64,000 bases of DNA from Antedon mediterranea (Eukaryota; Echinodermata; Crinoidea; Comatulida; Antedonidae). The notes under the pieces are model-generated. The model saw nothing but the letters and a program-made list of their open reading frames with translations, did no database searches and had not been told where the DNA came from. Within the stretch, counting starts at the first letter, position 1. Each line of letters starts with the position of its first letter. The stretch covers positions 9,125,001 through 9,189,000 of the forward strand of contig NC_092671.1 of assembly GCF_964355755.1 (NCBI RefSeq), in the 5' to 3' direction. A program made the translations under genes and the position numbers. Below, one piece after another: positions 34,906 through 46,299 of the stretch.

Positions 34906-36644
34906 ATAGTAGAGTAGAAATAAGGTTTCACCTCAAAAAAATTGCAACAAAAGGTATTTCAACGGATTTTGGTAGTATTAGGTGTACTAAACAACAGAAA
35001 AAAAGTCTCAAGAATTTCGACCCCCGGAAAGTGGTTTTTTTTCAAGATGGCCGCCAAAATAGATAAAAAGTGAAAATGGCCATACCTCCTAAACTACTTG
35101 GTCTATTGATATAATTTTGGTACCAACATACTCAGAACATACATATTTATATTCGCTATAATAGAACATTTTGGGCAAAATTGACCGGAAATACCATTTC
35201 TGACAATTTGACCTTTGACCTTGATATGTTGTATCTTGGTAACCACTGACCGTAGGGAAACAAATGATGGCTCAAATTGTTCAGAATGTACATATTTACA
35301 TTTATTGTAATGAGACATTTTGTCAAAAAATGGTTAGAAGTAAAGGTTATTGACCTTTAACCTTTATCTATGTAGAATTTCCATATCTCGGCAACTATGT
35401 GTGGTAGAGATTTAAAATTGGGCTCTAAATACTGAGAATATACTTATTTATATTTACTCTAATGAAACAGTTTGACAGAAAATGACCAGAAACGACATGT
35501 TTGACCATTGACCTTGATATGCTATATTTCGATAATACACCATTTATGGCTCAATTTGTTCAGAATATAATTATAACTTTTAAATTTCTAATTAGGGTAT
35601 AGCAGCAATTGATTAGATATTGTGCATGTATTTAGTACGGCATCTTAAACAACTGTTCCAACTTCGTCTTCATCATCGTCATCAATCTTTCTATCTACGT
35701 TGTCCCATTCTTCTAGTTGACACACTCCACAAACTGAAGTACATGCCAATCCATAGCGTCTACAACTGCAACATACATCCAGTAGTTACAAAGGATGATT
35801 TTCAAAGTTCTTCTGGAGCAGCAGTTTCCATCGTCATTATTGGCAAAAATGTTTTATTACAAACTTTCCATCCCCACTTGGTAGCATCCATGGTATTATC
35901 TTTCTATAGCCATTGCATGATTTGACTGACATTCTGTAGCAGATGACGTTGGTGGTAGTTGTTGAGGCTAGGTTTGATAAATGATTTACCCTCAACAACT
36001 TTTTTATTAAATAGCTTGCATCTGTAGCTATTCAGGGAATCCAGTGACTTCGCTTCAAAAAGAATAGACATGTCCTTCAGTCCAAACTCCTCGATAGTTT
36101 AAAGTTTCTGATGCGGTTGAGTGAAAATATCGGCACACATGTCATATTCTGGGTTACTTTCAATCAATTTATTAAATGCCGCTTTCTTGCCGATTCCGAA
36201 AATCCTAGACGTCGAATCACAACCAGTGAATGCATGCACTATGGGTAATGCATTTCACATTTTATATCCTAAAACAGATTTCAATCTGGTTACATTAATC
36301 ACTCTAGTAGGCCCATCTTTTCCTTTGTCTAATCTGAAGTACACTTCTCGGTTTGTTGTATTTACATGATACAGTAAAAGTACCAGTAAGTCCGTGTCTT
36401 CTCCAATCAAAGTTACTGTATTATGTTCAGAGACTTCAACTGTTGCCAGAGCAATGTCAATATCGGCATTGTTTTTTTAGTTTTTTTTAAACCATATTTA
36501 ATGAGGGTGATCCACGCAGCTATTGCTGATCATTAGGGACCCTCAGAGGTTCACAAGACAAACATATACACAAGATGCTCTACAAAACAAAGTCTTATTA
36601 CAAGTCTTTGGGAGTGGAGTAATTTGGTCCTTAGAAAAAATCCT

Positions 36645-36725
36645 GACATGTGACGGGACTTGAACTCAGGACCCTTGGAGTGGTAGCCAAGCATCATAAC
36701 CATAACTCGTTGGCTGCATGTCGTA
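36645..36725 (-). repeat. tRNA-like (SINE head) sequence in the centre of the palindrome
   Basis: On the minus strand, GCCAACGAGTTATGGTTATG plus GAGTTCAAGTCCCGTC gives A- and B-box-like segments about 50 bp apart. The cloverleaf does not close, so it is a SINE remnant. It lies in the unique middle of the palindromic element. Confidence 0.4.
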
Positions 36726-36769
36726 CAGGACATTCTTTTTTCTGTAGCTCATATGAAAGCATGTTGATA

Positions 36770-36930
36770 AATTTGTGTTTGTTCTCATGCCTTGACAGGA
36801 ATTCTTCTTTCTTTCCATCAAATTCAGTTAGGACAAATCTCTCTAGACGATGTAATGAAATATGAACTAAGTCCGTTTCCACCCTCACTCTTCGAAGCCA
36901 AAGACATCTTTAGGAAGGCAAATAAACCAA
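36770..36930 (+). pseudogene. Remnant of an upstream segment of the palindrome's ORF
   Basis: The plus strand reads SLDDVMKYELSPFPPSLFEA followed by KDIFRKANK. As far as I recall, this precedes the HAFTGCD block in the same family of invertebrate repeat-encoded proteins. It runs into the right arm, where the frame is lost. This unique-middle piece shows that the element was rearranged and not simply duplicated. Confidence 0.4.
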
Positions 36931-38453
36931 TAAATTGATAGAAAGTAACCTAGAATATGACACTGATGTGTGCCGATATTTTCACTCAACCGCATCAGAA
37001 ACTTCAAACTATCGAGGAGTTTGGATTAAAGGCCATGTCTATTCTTTTTGGAGCCAAGTCACTGGATTTCCTAAATAGCTACAGATGCAAGCTGTTTAAT
37101 AAGAAAGTTGCTGAGGGTAAATAATTTATCGAACCTCAACAACTACTACCACCAACCTCATCTGCTACAAAATGTCACAGTCTTAGAGTATACTATCAAA
37201 TCATGCAATGGATAAAGAAAGATAATACCATGGATGCTGCCAAGTCGGGGAAGTTTTTAATAAAACATTTGTGCCAATAATGACGATTGAAACTGCTGCT
37301 TCAGAAGAACTTTTGAAAATCATCCATTGTAACTGTACTACTGGATGTAAAACTGTATGTTGCAGTTGTAGATGCTATGGATTGGCATGTGCTTCAGTTT
37401 GTTGAGTGAGTCAACTAGAAGAATGGAACAACGTAGATAGAGAGATTGATGACGATGATGAAGACGAAGTTGGAACAGTTGTTTAGGATGCCGTACTAAA
37501 TACATGCACAGTATCCAATCAACTGCTGCTATACCGTAATTAGAAATTTAAAATTATTATTATATTCGTTTTTGTTTACTTTTCCGGTTTTTTATTCACT
37601 ATTATTATTATTAAGAATGTATACAGTATGTTCTGAACAATTTGAACTTGAACTCATATTCTAAATATAATATAATAAATGTAAAATATTACAGTTACTT
37701 GATTCCCAGGAAAGCTCTTAATTCCATGGGTAGATTAGACCATTACGAAATAAAATAATTATATTCTGAACAAATTGAGCCATAAATAGTGTATCTCAGT
37801 CATTATCGAAATATAGCATGTCAAGGTCAATGGTAAAAAAAAATGTCGTTTCTGGTCATTTTTTGTCAAACTGTTTCATTAGAGTAAATATAAATAAGTA
37901 TATTCTCAGTATTTAGAGCCCAATTTTAAATCTCTACCACACATAGTTGCCGAGATATGGAAATTCTACATAGATAAAGGTTAAAGGTCAATAACCTTTA
38001 CTTCCAACCATTTTTTGACAAAATGTCTCATTACAATAAATGTAAATATGTACATTCTGAACAATTTGAGCCATCATTTGTTTCCCTACGGTCAGTTATT
38101 ATCAAGATACAACATATAAAGGTCAAAGGTCAAATTGTCAGAAATGGTATTTCCGGTCAATTTTGGCCAAAATGTTCTATTATAGCGAATATAAATATGC
38201 ATGTTCTGAGTATGTTGGTACCAAAATTATATCAATAGACCAAGTAGTTTAGGAGGTATGGCCATTTTCACTTTTTATCTATTTTGGCGGCCATCTTGAA
38301 AAAAACCACTTTCCGGGGGTCGAAATTCTTGAGACTTTTTTTCTGTTGTTTAGTAGACCCAATACTACCAAAATCCGTTGAAAAACCTTTTGTTGCAATT
38401 TTTTTGAGGTTGGCCCCTTTTTTTCATTAGTTCTACTCTACTAATAATATTCA

Positions 38454-39518
38454 ATAGGATCGTGTGATCTGTTATACGGGCAAGAAAGAGTGAGTTTTAG
38501 AGCCTATAGTTATTTAAAACTGTAGACACCACAGTAATTTTAACCTTATACATTCAAAAGCGGCATTATTTCAAAATGACTTTATAATTGTTTCGGTAGG
38601 AGGAATAAACACAAACATACTCACATTTAAGTGTAAACGGCTATAAGCGTGATCTAAGCCATTGAACACAACGCATTGAAGTTTTTTTACTGTATCATTT
38701 TACTACACGGTGGTATGTCACAAATAAATTACCATAATAATAGGTCTTTATTTGCATTATACCTTTTCAACATTAATCCAACCAGGCTTTGGATGGCATT
38801 AGCAGACCTATCACCCGAAGTCCAGTTTAATAATAATAATAATTTATTTGCACTGCATTTTTCAGTGGCACACTTAACCTTGTGAAGGAGAGGGGGAAAG
38901 GGGGAGAGAGAGAAAAAAGGAAAACAAGTTTATTTATTCTTGTCTGAATCTACATCAAATTTTCTTTTTAAAAGCTTTTCAAGACTGAATGCGGAATCAA
39001 CTCAATCATTCACGCCTGATTTGATACTAAGCACACTTTTATAATCATAGGCTAGATCTTCATACTCAGCTATCGTAATTACACCAAATTAAATAGTCAT
39101 ACATTTCAATGTCAATAATATAATAATAATACAAATAACGCAAATTAGAGCATGTTTTAGACCATTTTAAGTATTGCGCAAGGAACATAAATGCTTGCTT
39201 GCACACGCAGCGCCATTTTCACAAATCGCGCATATTGTCAAACACACATTTGGAAGAAGAAACGTAGAATTAATGATACAATTTATTTATTGATGTCGTA
39301 AGCAATACAAATAGTTGAATCCAGAGAGAATTCTACCGAATTATTAAAAAATTATCTCCGATAAAGAATAATAATTCAATGATCAAAGTTAAAATTCTTC
39401 ATATTATTCGTTTAATATTCTCTGCATATGTCAATCCTTTCCCAACATTTTTGTGGACGGTGGTTCGAATCCACAAAGGATCGGATTTTACAAGTAAATG
39501 TTTTTTACAGAGCTCTCG
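38454..39518. other. Intergenic 3' of SLC17-like copy B; simple repeats and a B-box remnant
   Basis: An (AAT)n run lies at 38826-38846. Near 39468 a perfect B box GGTTCGAATCC is followed by TCGGATTTTACAAGTAAATG. The same arrangement (GGTTCGATCC, then TCGGATTTTACAGAAAATG) lies near 47620, just 3' of copy C, so the two gene copies share 3' flanking sequence. Confidence 0.5.
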
Positions 39519-42500
39519 TCACTTCTGTATCAAAGAACTGGTTTCAGTTGAATTATCTGCAGGTTTCGCCCATTCTTGTATCTCAGCACTACCAAAGACT
39601 AAAAATTGCAGCAGTCCTGCTGCCTGTACGCCGGCTGTAATCCAAAATACGCCTCGCCATTGGATCAACGTGTTCTGAAAAAAAAATTGATTAACAATAT
39701 AGGCTTATCCAATAGCGGCCTATAGGCCTACACTTTAATCCTGTAAAGTTGGAATGAAATTACTGTTTAGGAGGTATCGCTGGAATGACCACGGACGGAC
39801 TAATGGCATCGTAGCATACTATCCCGGAACATAATTTTAAAGTCATATGGTATAATCTTTTGATATGTCACTCCAGTAAAACTCGCATGTTCAACTTACA
39901 TCTATTTCTGTTAATGCTCCAACCACTGCTGGGCCAATAAACCCAGTAACACCAGAAAACGTAAACGCAATTCCTATTACTAATGCTGAATGATTGGGCG
40001 CAATATCCAAAGCATTTGCACTAATTGTTATCATACAAATTCCATACAATCCAAATGCAATAATCATAAGTATTACTGCAGTCCAAACATAAGAAATGTA
40101 TCCAATCAGAATGAGAAGAATTGATTGTATGCCAAGAACTGCAGGAATAAAAAAGGTGCATGTTATCTAAATAATTCATTAGATATGGCCATACTATTTG
40201 ATCCAACCTGAATCATCCATAACGAAACCGCCATTATATATTATTTAGTTTCCTAAGAATAATAGTAAGTAGTTTATTATTTTATTATTTATTATTATAT
40301 TATTATCATTTTAGAGGATTAGTACCAGGGAAGAGTGAAATTACAGTTATTTCAATCTTTTCCCTGCAGGCCTATGTCGTTTAAATATCTGGTATTCTTT
40401 TCGCGATTCAATCAAAAGCATGACATTTTTGCTTCAATTATAGATAACAAAAAGGCAATTAATACAATATATAATTCTGAATTATTTTCCATTTAAATAA
40501 AAAATTCTATAATTTTATGTTTACCTGCGATAAAAAATAATCCGTTCAGAAAATGTTCAATATTAAATACTTACCACCACAAGCAAACATTTTTCTTATA
40601 ACTATTTTGCTGATTTCAGTATTATTAATTAATTTGTCTGCAACAACTCCTCCAAAAATAATTGTAATGAAAGATGCAGTCTGGGCTATAGATAACAAGA
40701 CACCACTCTAAATAAAATAAATGCATATTGTTGAAAAGATATATTAATATTTTTAAATGATTAGAATCGTGTATCTATATATAAATTTACGTAAGGGCAA
40801 AATTCGGTAAATCTCGGTTTATTTCTAGAATTTCTACTCGATGGTATATAAAGTTGGTTCCTACTTTCGGTACTGATTTTAACCATCTGATGTAACCCTG
40901 TTTACTAATTAAATTGAGTTAGGTAATTAGTTATTGACGATTACAACGAATTTAGGTTCAACGATTTGCCCCAAATAGGGGTGTTTTCCGATCGTGGTAT
41001 ACACTGTCTAATGGATGTCCATCTTGAAAAATACCCGCCACAAAAATACGAGGAGGCTTCGCATTTTCCTATCTCCTCCTACGATAATTGTTTTTAATAG
41101 CTGAAAACTGGTTGAACAGCTAGAGTACAGCATCATAATGTTGAAGACAGGCCGATTTTCTTAAAAAAATACTATTTTGATAGATTTAATATACGATTAT
41201 ACAAATGTATTGATTTGCGATGAATGGAACATTCCAATCTCTGTTTCACAAGTGTCTATTCCTTCAGGCGTCGTAAAGGCAAGTACAGTACTGTATACTC
41301 GAAATTCGATCCATTTTTGTTTTCAATCTGTGCTGCAGAGGTTGGATATAATTTTTTTTTAAACGGATAATGAGCTAGCGTTTTCACTCGCCGTATATTA
41401 TGTACAAATCTTTATTATTGCAGTTAAACCACCCACATCATCACCTTTCCCTCACTGGCATGAGTAGCGTTGTAAAACCAGTAGAGAATAGACCTACGGT
41501 ACATCACATGCCCTAAACGCAGAACAACTTTAGTGGGTAGGGTAGGAACCAACTTAAGTATGAATTGGCTCTAAGAAACAATTGAAAACCATTAGGCCTA
41601 CTAATTAAGTTGAGTTAGATAACTTAATATTTATTGACGATTAAATCGAATTTATGATTTTCCCCGAATAGAGGTGGTTTTCACAAATTGTTTTACATTA
41701 TATTATAAACATATACACGTCGTAGTGATGTATCGTTACATGTGCTGTACTATTTCAATCGACTAGGACGGTGATAGTTTCAACAAAGTATTACATCGCA
41801 ATGTTTTACTGTGTTTAGTGGTATATTATTTGTAAAACATGAAAGCAATTAATATTTCGTTACTAAATGGATAAAGAATATATTTTAACATTGTTCCTCT
41901 TTGCACCCATCCTCTTCCCCATCTCTCAACCCTAATGTTACATACAAAACACAAATTAAGTTTGTTTAAATTTGACTTAAACAATTGGTCTTATTTTGTG
42001 ACAAGTTTCTCTTTCGGAAGTAATAGGGTGCTAATTTTAGTTGAGTACATAAATCACAGTGTCTATTTATTCGTTCCTGTACACGACATGTATTATTGTC
42101 CTGCGGTACGTACATTTGAAATCGCCAGTTTTTTAACGCTGAAATTATTATGTATTCGAGAACCATCTGTGGGCACGACCTAGATGGTACGCGAGCGAAG
42201 CGAGCGTACCATCTAGTATATTACAATGATCATTTGTGGAACACGATTGGGTACACCCGTCGACTTTCTGAGAAATAAATGCAATACGGAAAGAAAATCG
42301 CGTCTTGGCGTGGGTTTATTAACAACACTATGTTACGCTTTTAATTACAAGTTTATTGCCTGTTCAGAAGTTAATTGTCTATTGCAATTTTTACTTACCA
42401 TTGTAATGTCAAACTTTAATATTGTTTCAAAAAAGATTGGCATATCTGTACTTAGTAGATATATACCAAGATCGGCTCCAATCAAATATATACATATTGA

Positions 42501-44739
42501 CCAAACTGGTGCTGACATAGCTAGCTCCTTCCAAAGTACTGTGTGAACCTTTAGGGAAAAAAAACCCCAAAAACCTAATTTCATAAATTGCCTTTAAAGG
42601 ACCATGTTGTGTACTATAATTGTATGGCTGCCCGGTAACCGTGTAAGGCAGTGGACAGTAGAAAAATTCCTATAGTATCTAGGCCTACCGTACCAAATAT
42701 AAATAAAGGGATTGTTTTAGGTTGCTCGTTCTGCTTTACCGCTGACAAAACATAATTATTTTTTATTATCATTGTTGCACATTATAATAAATAATAGACA
42801 CTTGCATTAGGCCCTATCTGAACGCATTATATCATTATTTCACCTTTGCATTCTGCATCTCTGTTAAGTGAGATATTTGTATTGATTCTTTCTCAAATTC
42901 AGATATCCATCGATTATTGGTTACGTCACTAGATCCCACAATGCACCAACATAAACACCAGATGATTCCAGCAATACCTTAGATGAAATGGTTATAAAAT
43001 ATTAAATTGTAGCCTTTATTTATTGTCTAATTTATAGGAAGGAAACTAAAGCAGCTGAAAATAATTATTAAGAGATTTCAATGTACCTTACCAAATATAT
43101 AAAATGTAGATGGCCACCCTCCTAAAATCTTCGATGTTGTAAGCAATGGAGAGGCGTAGCTAGCTACAATTGCTCCAATACTGTAGCCTATAAAAACAAA
43201 CTTCTCACCTTATACTATAGTTCATAATGTACGGTACTAGGATCGAAATCACACTTATAAATAATAATAAATTGTAGTCGAACTTTGTAAAAGATTCTAA
43301 ACAACAACAAACAAACCAGGCAGACGATATATTAAGGGGTTAGCTTCGGGACCCAACAAAGTATCCCCTTAATGTTGGTGTTCTCCGTTGTGTTATTCGT
43401 AGTGCCCTTCGTTTGTTTCACATTGGATGTGGTGTCTCGGAGGAGGGGGTCTAACCGCCTTACTAGTCTCAGTGCATCTGCATTGTCATCTCAATACATG
43501 TCCGATGTAACTACTGTATGCTTACCGGAAGTTGAAATTGACACAAATGTACTACGTTCATTTAATTTTGACCATTTTGCTATGATACCAATCGTAGCAG
43601 CAACTACCATGCCCTGTGATATATAGGTAGAAAATAGGTCATTGAGTAACTAAACCATTGAATGATGGAAATTATTAGTACTGCATTGTATCTATAATTT
43701 GATAGACAGACAATATAGAGACAATGAAAAAAGTCCACAACCTGTCCAAATCCATCGATTATTCTACTAATGATCAAAAGGCCAATTCCACATCCTGCAG
43801 CAAATGGCGACAACAGTGCTACCAGAGAAGATATTGTCACGGCAGATAATAGAACAGGGAAGCCGCCGTATTTACCAACTAACCATCCACCAATCATAGG
43901 TGTAACAGAATACCCGTAATAGAATGCACCCAAGATGACTTGTTGCGTTTTCATGTCCCAGTCAAATGTATTTTTCTGCAATATAAATTTAACACACCAA
44001 TAGTTGATAATTTAGGTGGATTAATGCCGAACATTATTTATAATTCATATCTAAAGCTCTGTCTACACTATAAAACGTTATATGAAAAAAAAAATGTGAT
44101 GTGTCCATATGGACATGGTGATGTCATATCACTACCATATTGAAGCATATCACTACCATATTTGGGCACATCACACTTTTTTGTCAAACTAGTTTGATAG
44201 TGTAGACATAGCTTACTGAATGATGTCTAAATTAATTTAAAAACATAATAAAAATAATGTCAGTAGACGGTTTTTTATCAAAACCTCTAGAGTTTGCATA
44301 GTTTGGCGTACCATAAATAGCATGACAATACTCCAATTTGTACGAACGATGATGCTTAAAATATTTGCAACACAACACATAGCTACAGTAATATATCGAA
44401 TATGCAATCTAGGTGGCAAATCTGTAAGAAAAAAAACATGCCAGCGTTTCAATTGTTACCCATATGTTCCCTGCTGAAGATTTTAATGATAGTTTCAATT
44501 ATAGGTTTACCCAGAGTGGCCTACTACAGTATTTATTAGGTATCATAGATTAATATTCTAGAAAACTGTATTAATTAACATACTCCGACGGGTTAATGAT
44601 TATAGTAGAACACTTTTTCACGGGTAGGTATATAGGCTTATATTGCTATTACATTAACAATTGTAACTGTATTACCTTTATGTAAAATCGGTTTACTTTC
44701 CTTGTTTTCTGCTGTGACATCTTGTTTTTGTATTATCAT
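39519..44739 (-). CDS. SLC17 (sialin/phosphate cotransporter)-like MFS transporter, copy B
   Basis: Ten exons: 44739-44676, 44421-44312, 43975-43742, 43613-43526, 43187-43092, 42977-42844, 42548-42399, 40707-40575, 40138-39900, 39674-39519. They give 467 aa. The start must be the ATG at 44739 (MIIQKQDVTAENKESKPILH): the nearer ATG at 44720 is one base out of frame with exon 2. Motifs match copy A: RTNWSIVML in TM1, RIIDGFGQ in TM4, LGGWPSTFYIF, TDMPIFFETILKFDITMSG, ALDIAPNHSALVIG. It keeps WSKLNERSTF, closer to the family's ERS loop than copy A. Exon 3 uses a weak GTTGTG donor. Intron 7 is long and holds a segmental duplication. Membrane transporter; substrate unknown. Confidence 0.9.
40800..41700. 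repeat. Direct duplication within intron 7 of SLC17-like copy B
   Basis: About 40850-41000 (ACTAATTAAATTGAGTTAGG, ATTGACGATTACAACGAATT, AATAGGGGTG) recurs at about 41545-41685 with moderate divergence. Between the copies are about 550 bp without recognisable coding content. Confidence 0.55.
42180..42216. repeat. Perfect hairpin with a GC-rich loop
   Basis: CTAGATGGTACGC is followed by an 11-base loop GAGCGAAGCGA and the exact complement GCGTACCATCTAG. It stands out from its AT-rich surroundings in intron 7 of copy B. Confidence 0.85.
44052..44215. mobile_element. MITE family M1, copy 5
   Basis: TAAAGCTCTGTCTACACTAT and the mirror ATAGTGTAGACATAGCTTA bound a core of ATGTGTCCATATGG and CACCATATT-type words. 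It lies in intron 2 of SLC17-like copy B. Confidence 0.85.
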
Positions 44740-45456
44740 TATTAGTTCTTAAAACTTAAATGATTAATTCACTGTACAGAGATGCTCCTGTAACCTTTCC
44801 TGGTGGTTTTTAAAATCCGAAATTATATTTTCTTTTTAACCTGTACTTGACCGAAACACACATAGCTCACAAGTAATGGCTAACAGCAGCACTATAACTG
44901 TGACTCTTTAAATACCGACCAATTAAAAATGGACAAACTCAGACAACAAGTTAATGATTAAAAATAGAATTATTTTATATTTTATTTTTTCGAAACGAAT
45001 ATTAAACTAACTCAAGCTGTGTAGTATAATCACGAATGTTCAATAAAGTCTAGCAATCTATTAATGTAATGTATTCACATTGTTTAGAACAACTTTACTT
45101 TAAAATCGCAATTGATTTCGAACGATAATTAGGCCTACCAAGAACATTGGCATTCTTTTTAAAAGTTGTATTTGCTTGGCCCACAAAAAGATATCTTAAG
45201 GTTAAAAATAAAATATAAACTTTTACAACAACCCCAATAATAACCCCACAAGAAAGAAAGAAAAAGAAAAGGAAAGAAAATGCTATATTCACCACCAAAA
45301 CTTCTATAATATATTACGAGAGGTGTTAATTATCAAGGTTTGTTCCTCAGTAAATGATTTGCCAAACCCATCGTGTGCCCGGGTGTTCCAGCAAGTACAG
45401 ACTGCATTATAACATTGCTCCTCGATAAACAACAACAATGAATAACTGTTAATTTT
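44740..45456. other. Intergenic upstream of SLC17-like copy B, nothing recognised
   Basis: AT-rich sequence that should contain the copy B promoter. No exon, repeat or signal can be supported. Confidence 0.3.
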
Positions 45457-45600
45457 TAGTCGCGTGGAAGCGACTCTATAGTTCACTATGTCGGTCGGTC
45501 GGTCTGTCTGTCTGTCTGTCTGTCGGTCTGTCTGTCGGTCTGTCTGTCTGTCGGTCCGGTATCACTATGCGTTTTATCGCTTTCTGACCTTATCTTGATA
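45457..45600 (+). mobile_element. Hairpin/GTCGG-GTCTG repeat family H, copy 1
   Basis: The element starts with the hairpin AGTCGCGTGGAAGCGACT, then CTATAGTTCACTATG, a run of GTCGG/GTCTG units, and GTCCGGTATCACTATGCG followed by TTTTATCGCTTTC. Three other copies are in the window. The following 500 bases are non-coding. Confidence 0.75.
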
Positions 45601-46140
45601 TCAGTTTAATCTAGCTAGGTCAATTTTTCACAGTATATTCCTTATGGCCAGGAATCAATGTGGTTATGTTTTCACGGTGCGCAATACAAAATTACGCGGT
45701 CTACGCACGATTTAACGAAATCACGTTTGTAATCATATCTTCACAACCATGAATCACAATTAAATAAAATTTGGTACTCATAAATTTCAGGGCATAAATC
45801 ATCATATGGCAATACAATTACGTGCGTAGCGCATGTAACGCATGCGTACGCGCGCTTAACATTTTCAAAATTTATTTTCGATGAAATAAGAGTACATTTC
45901 AGGCAATTTTAAGCGTTTACAAAATTGCCATGAGTGCGCATATTTTTGCGCGCGCACTGCGCGTTAAATGTTATTGCGCACTCTTTTTGCCCGATTTCTG
46001 TTTTCTTGACTTACTTTTCAACTCGAAATTACGTTATACGAGCACGTCGAAAGTGACAGGCTACGCACGTGTAAATTAAAAAAAAATAAATGTTTTTAAA
46101 CATTTCAACATTTTTAAACATGTTCAGTAATTTCGGTCAG

Positions 46141-46266
46141 TATAGTTCACTATGTCAGTCAGTCGGTCTCTGTCTGTCTGTCTGTCGGTCTGTCTGTCGG
46201 TCTGTCTGTCGGTCCGGTATCACTATGCATTGTAGCACGCGACTTAATGGCTGTTGGCCTTGTTTG
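46141..46266 (+). mobile_element. Repeat family H, copy 2
   Basis: It starts at TATAGTTCACTATGTCAGTC, runs through the GTCTG/GTCGG array and GTCCGGTATCACTATGC, and ends with GCACGCGACTTAATGGCTG and TTGGCCTTGTTT. The 5' hairpin is missing. It joins directly to LINE sequence. Confidence 0.7.
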
Positions 46267-46299
46267 TTATTGTTTCAATTAACTGTTTTTCACAGCACC

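Larger units (their letters stand above)
34911..38453. mobile_element. 3.5-kb palindromic (fold-back) element with decayed ORF in both arms
   Basis: The outer ends AGTAGAGTAGAA and TTCTACTCTACT are inverted repeats. The arms then match as reverse complements over roughly 1.2 kb each (34930-36180 against 36925-38410), leaving a unique middle of about 750 bp. Both arms point an ORF remnant outward. On the minus strand of the left arm I read HAFTGCDSTSRIFGIGKKAA followed by NPEYDMCADIF; on the plus strand of the right arm, MCADIFTQPHQKLQTIEEF, then TKCHSLRVYYQIMQW, PIMTIETA and the Cys-rich HCNCTTGC..CCSCRCYGLAC. These belong to a protein widespread in invertebrate repeats whose function I do not know. 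Multiple stops break it. Confidence 0.75.

Noticed and set aside
36121-36369. Plus-strand frame of 82 aa in the palindromic element
   Set aside because: The readable protein family is on the opposite strand (HAFTGCD block); this frame is its shadow.
39440-39500. Possible tRNA from a perfect B box near 39468
   Set aside because: No A box at the right spacing and the same remnant recurs 3' of copy C.
44676-44720. First thought that copy B is a pseudogene through a frameshift in exon 1
   Set aside because: An in-frame ATG 19 bases upstream restores the frame; all other exons and splice sites are intact.
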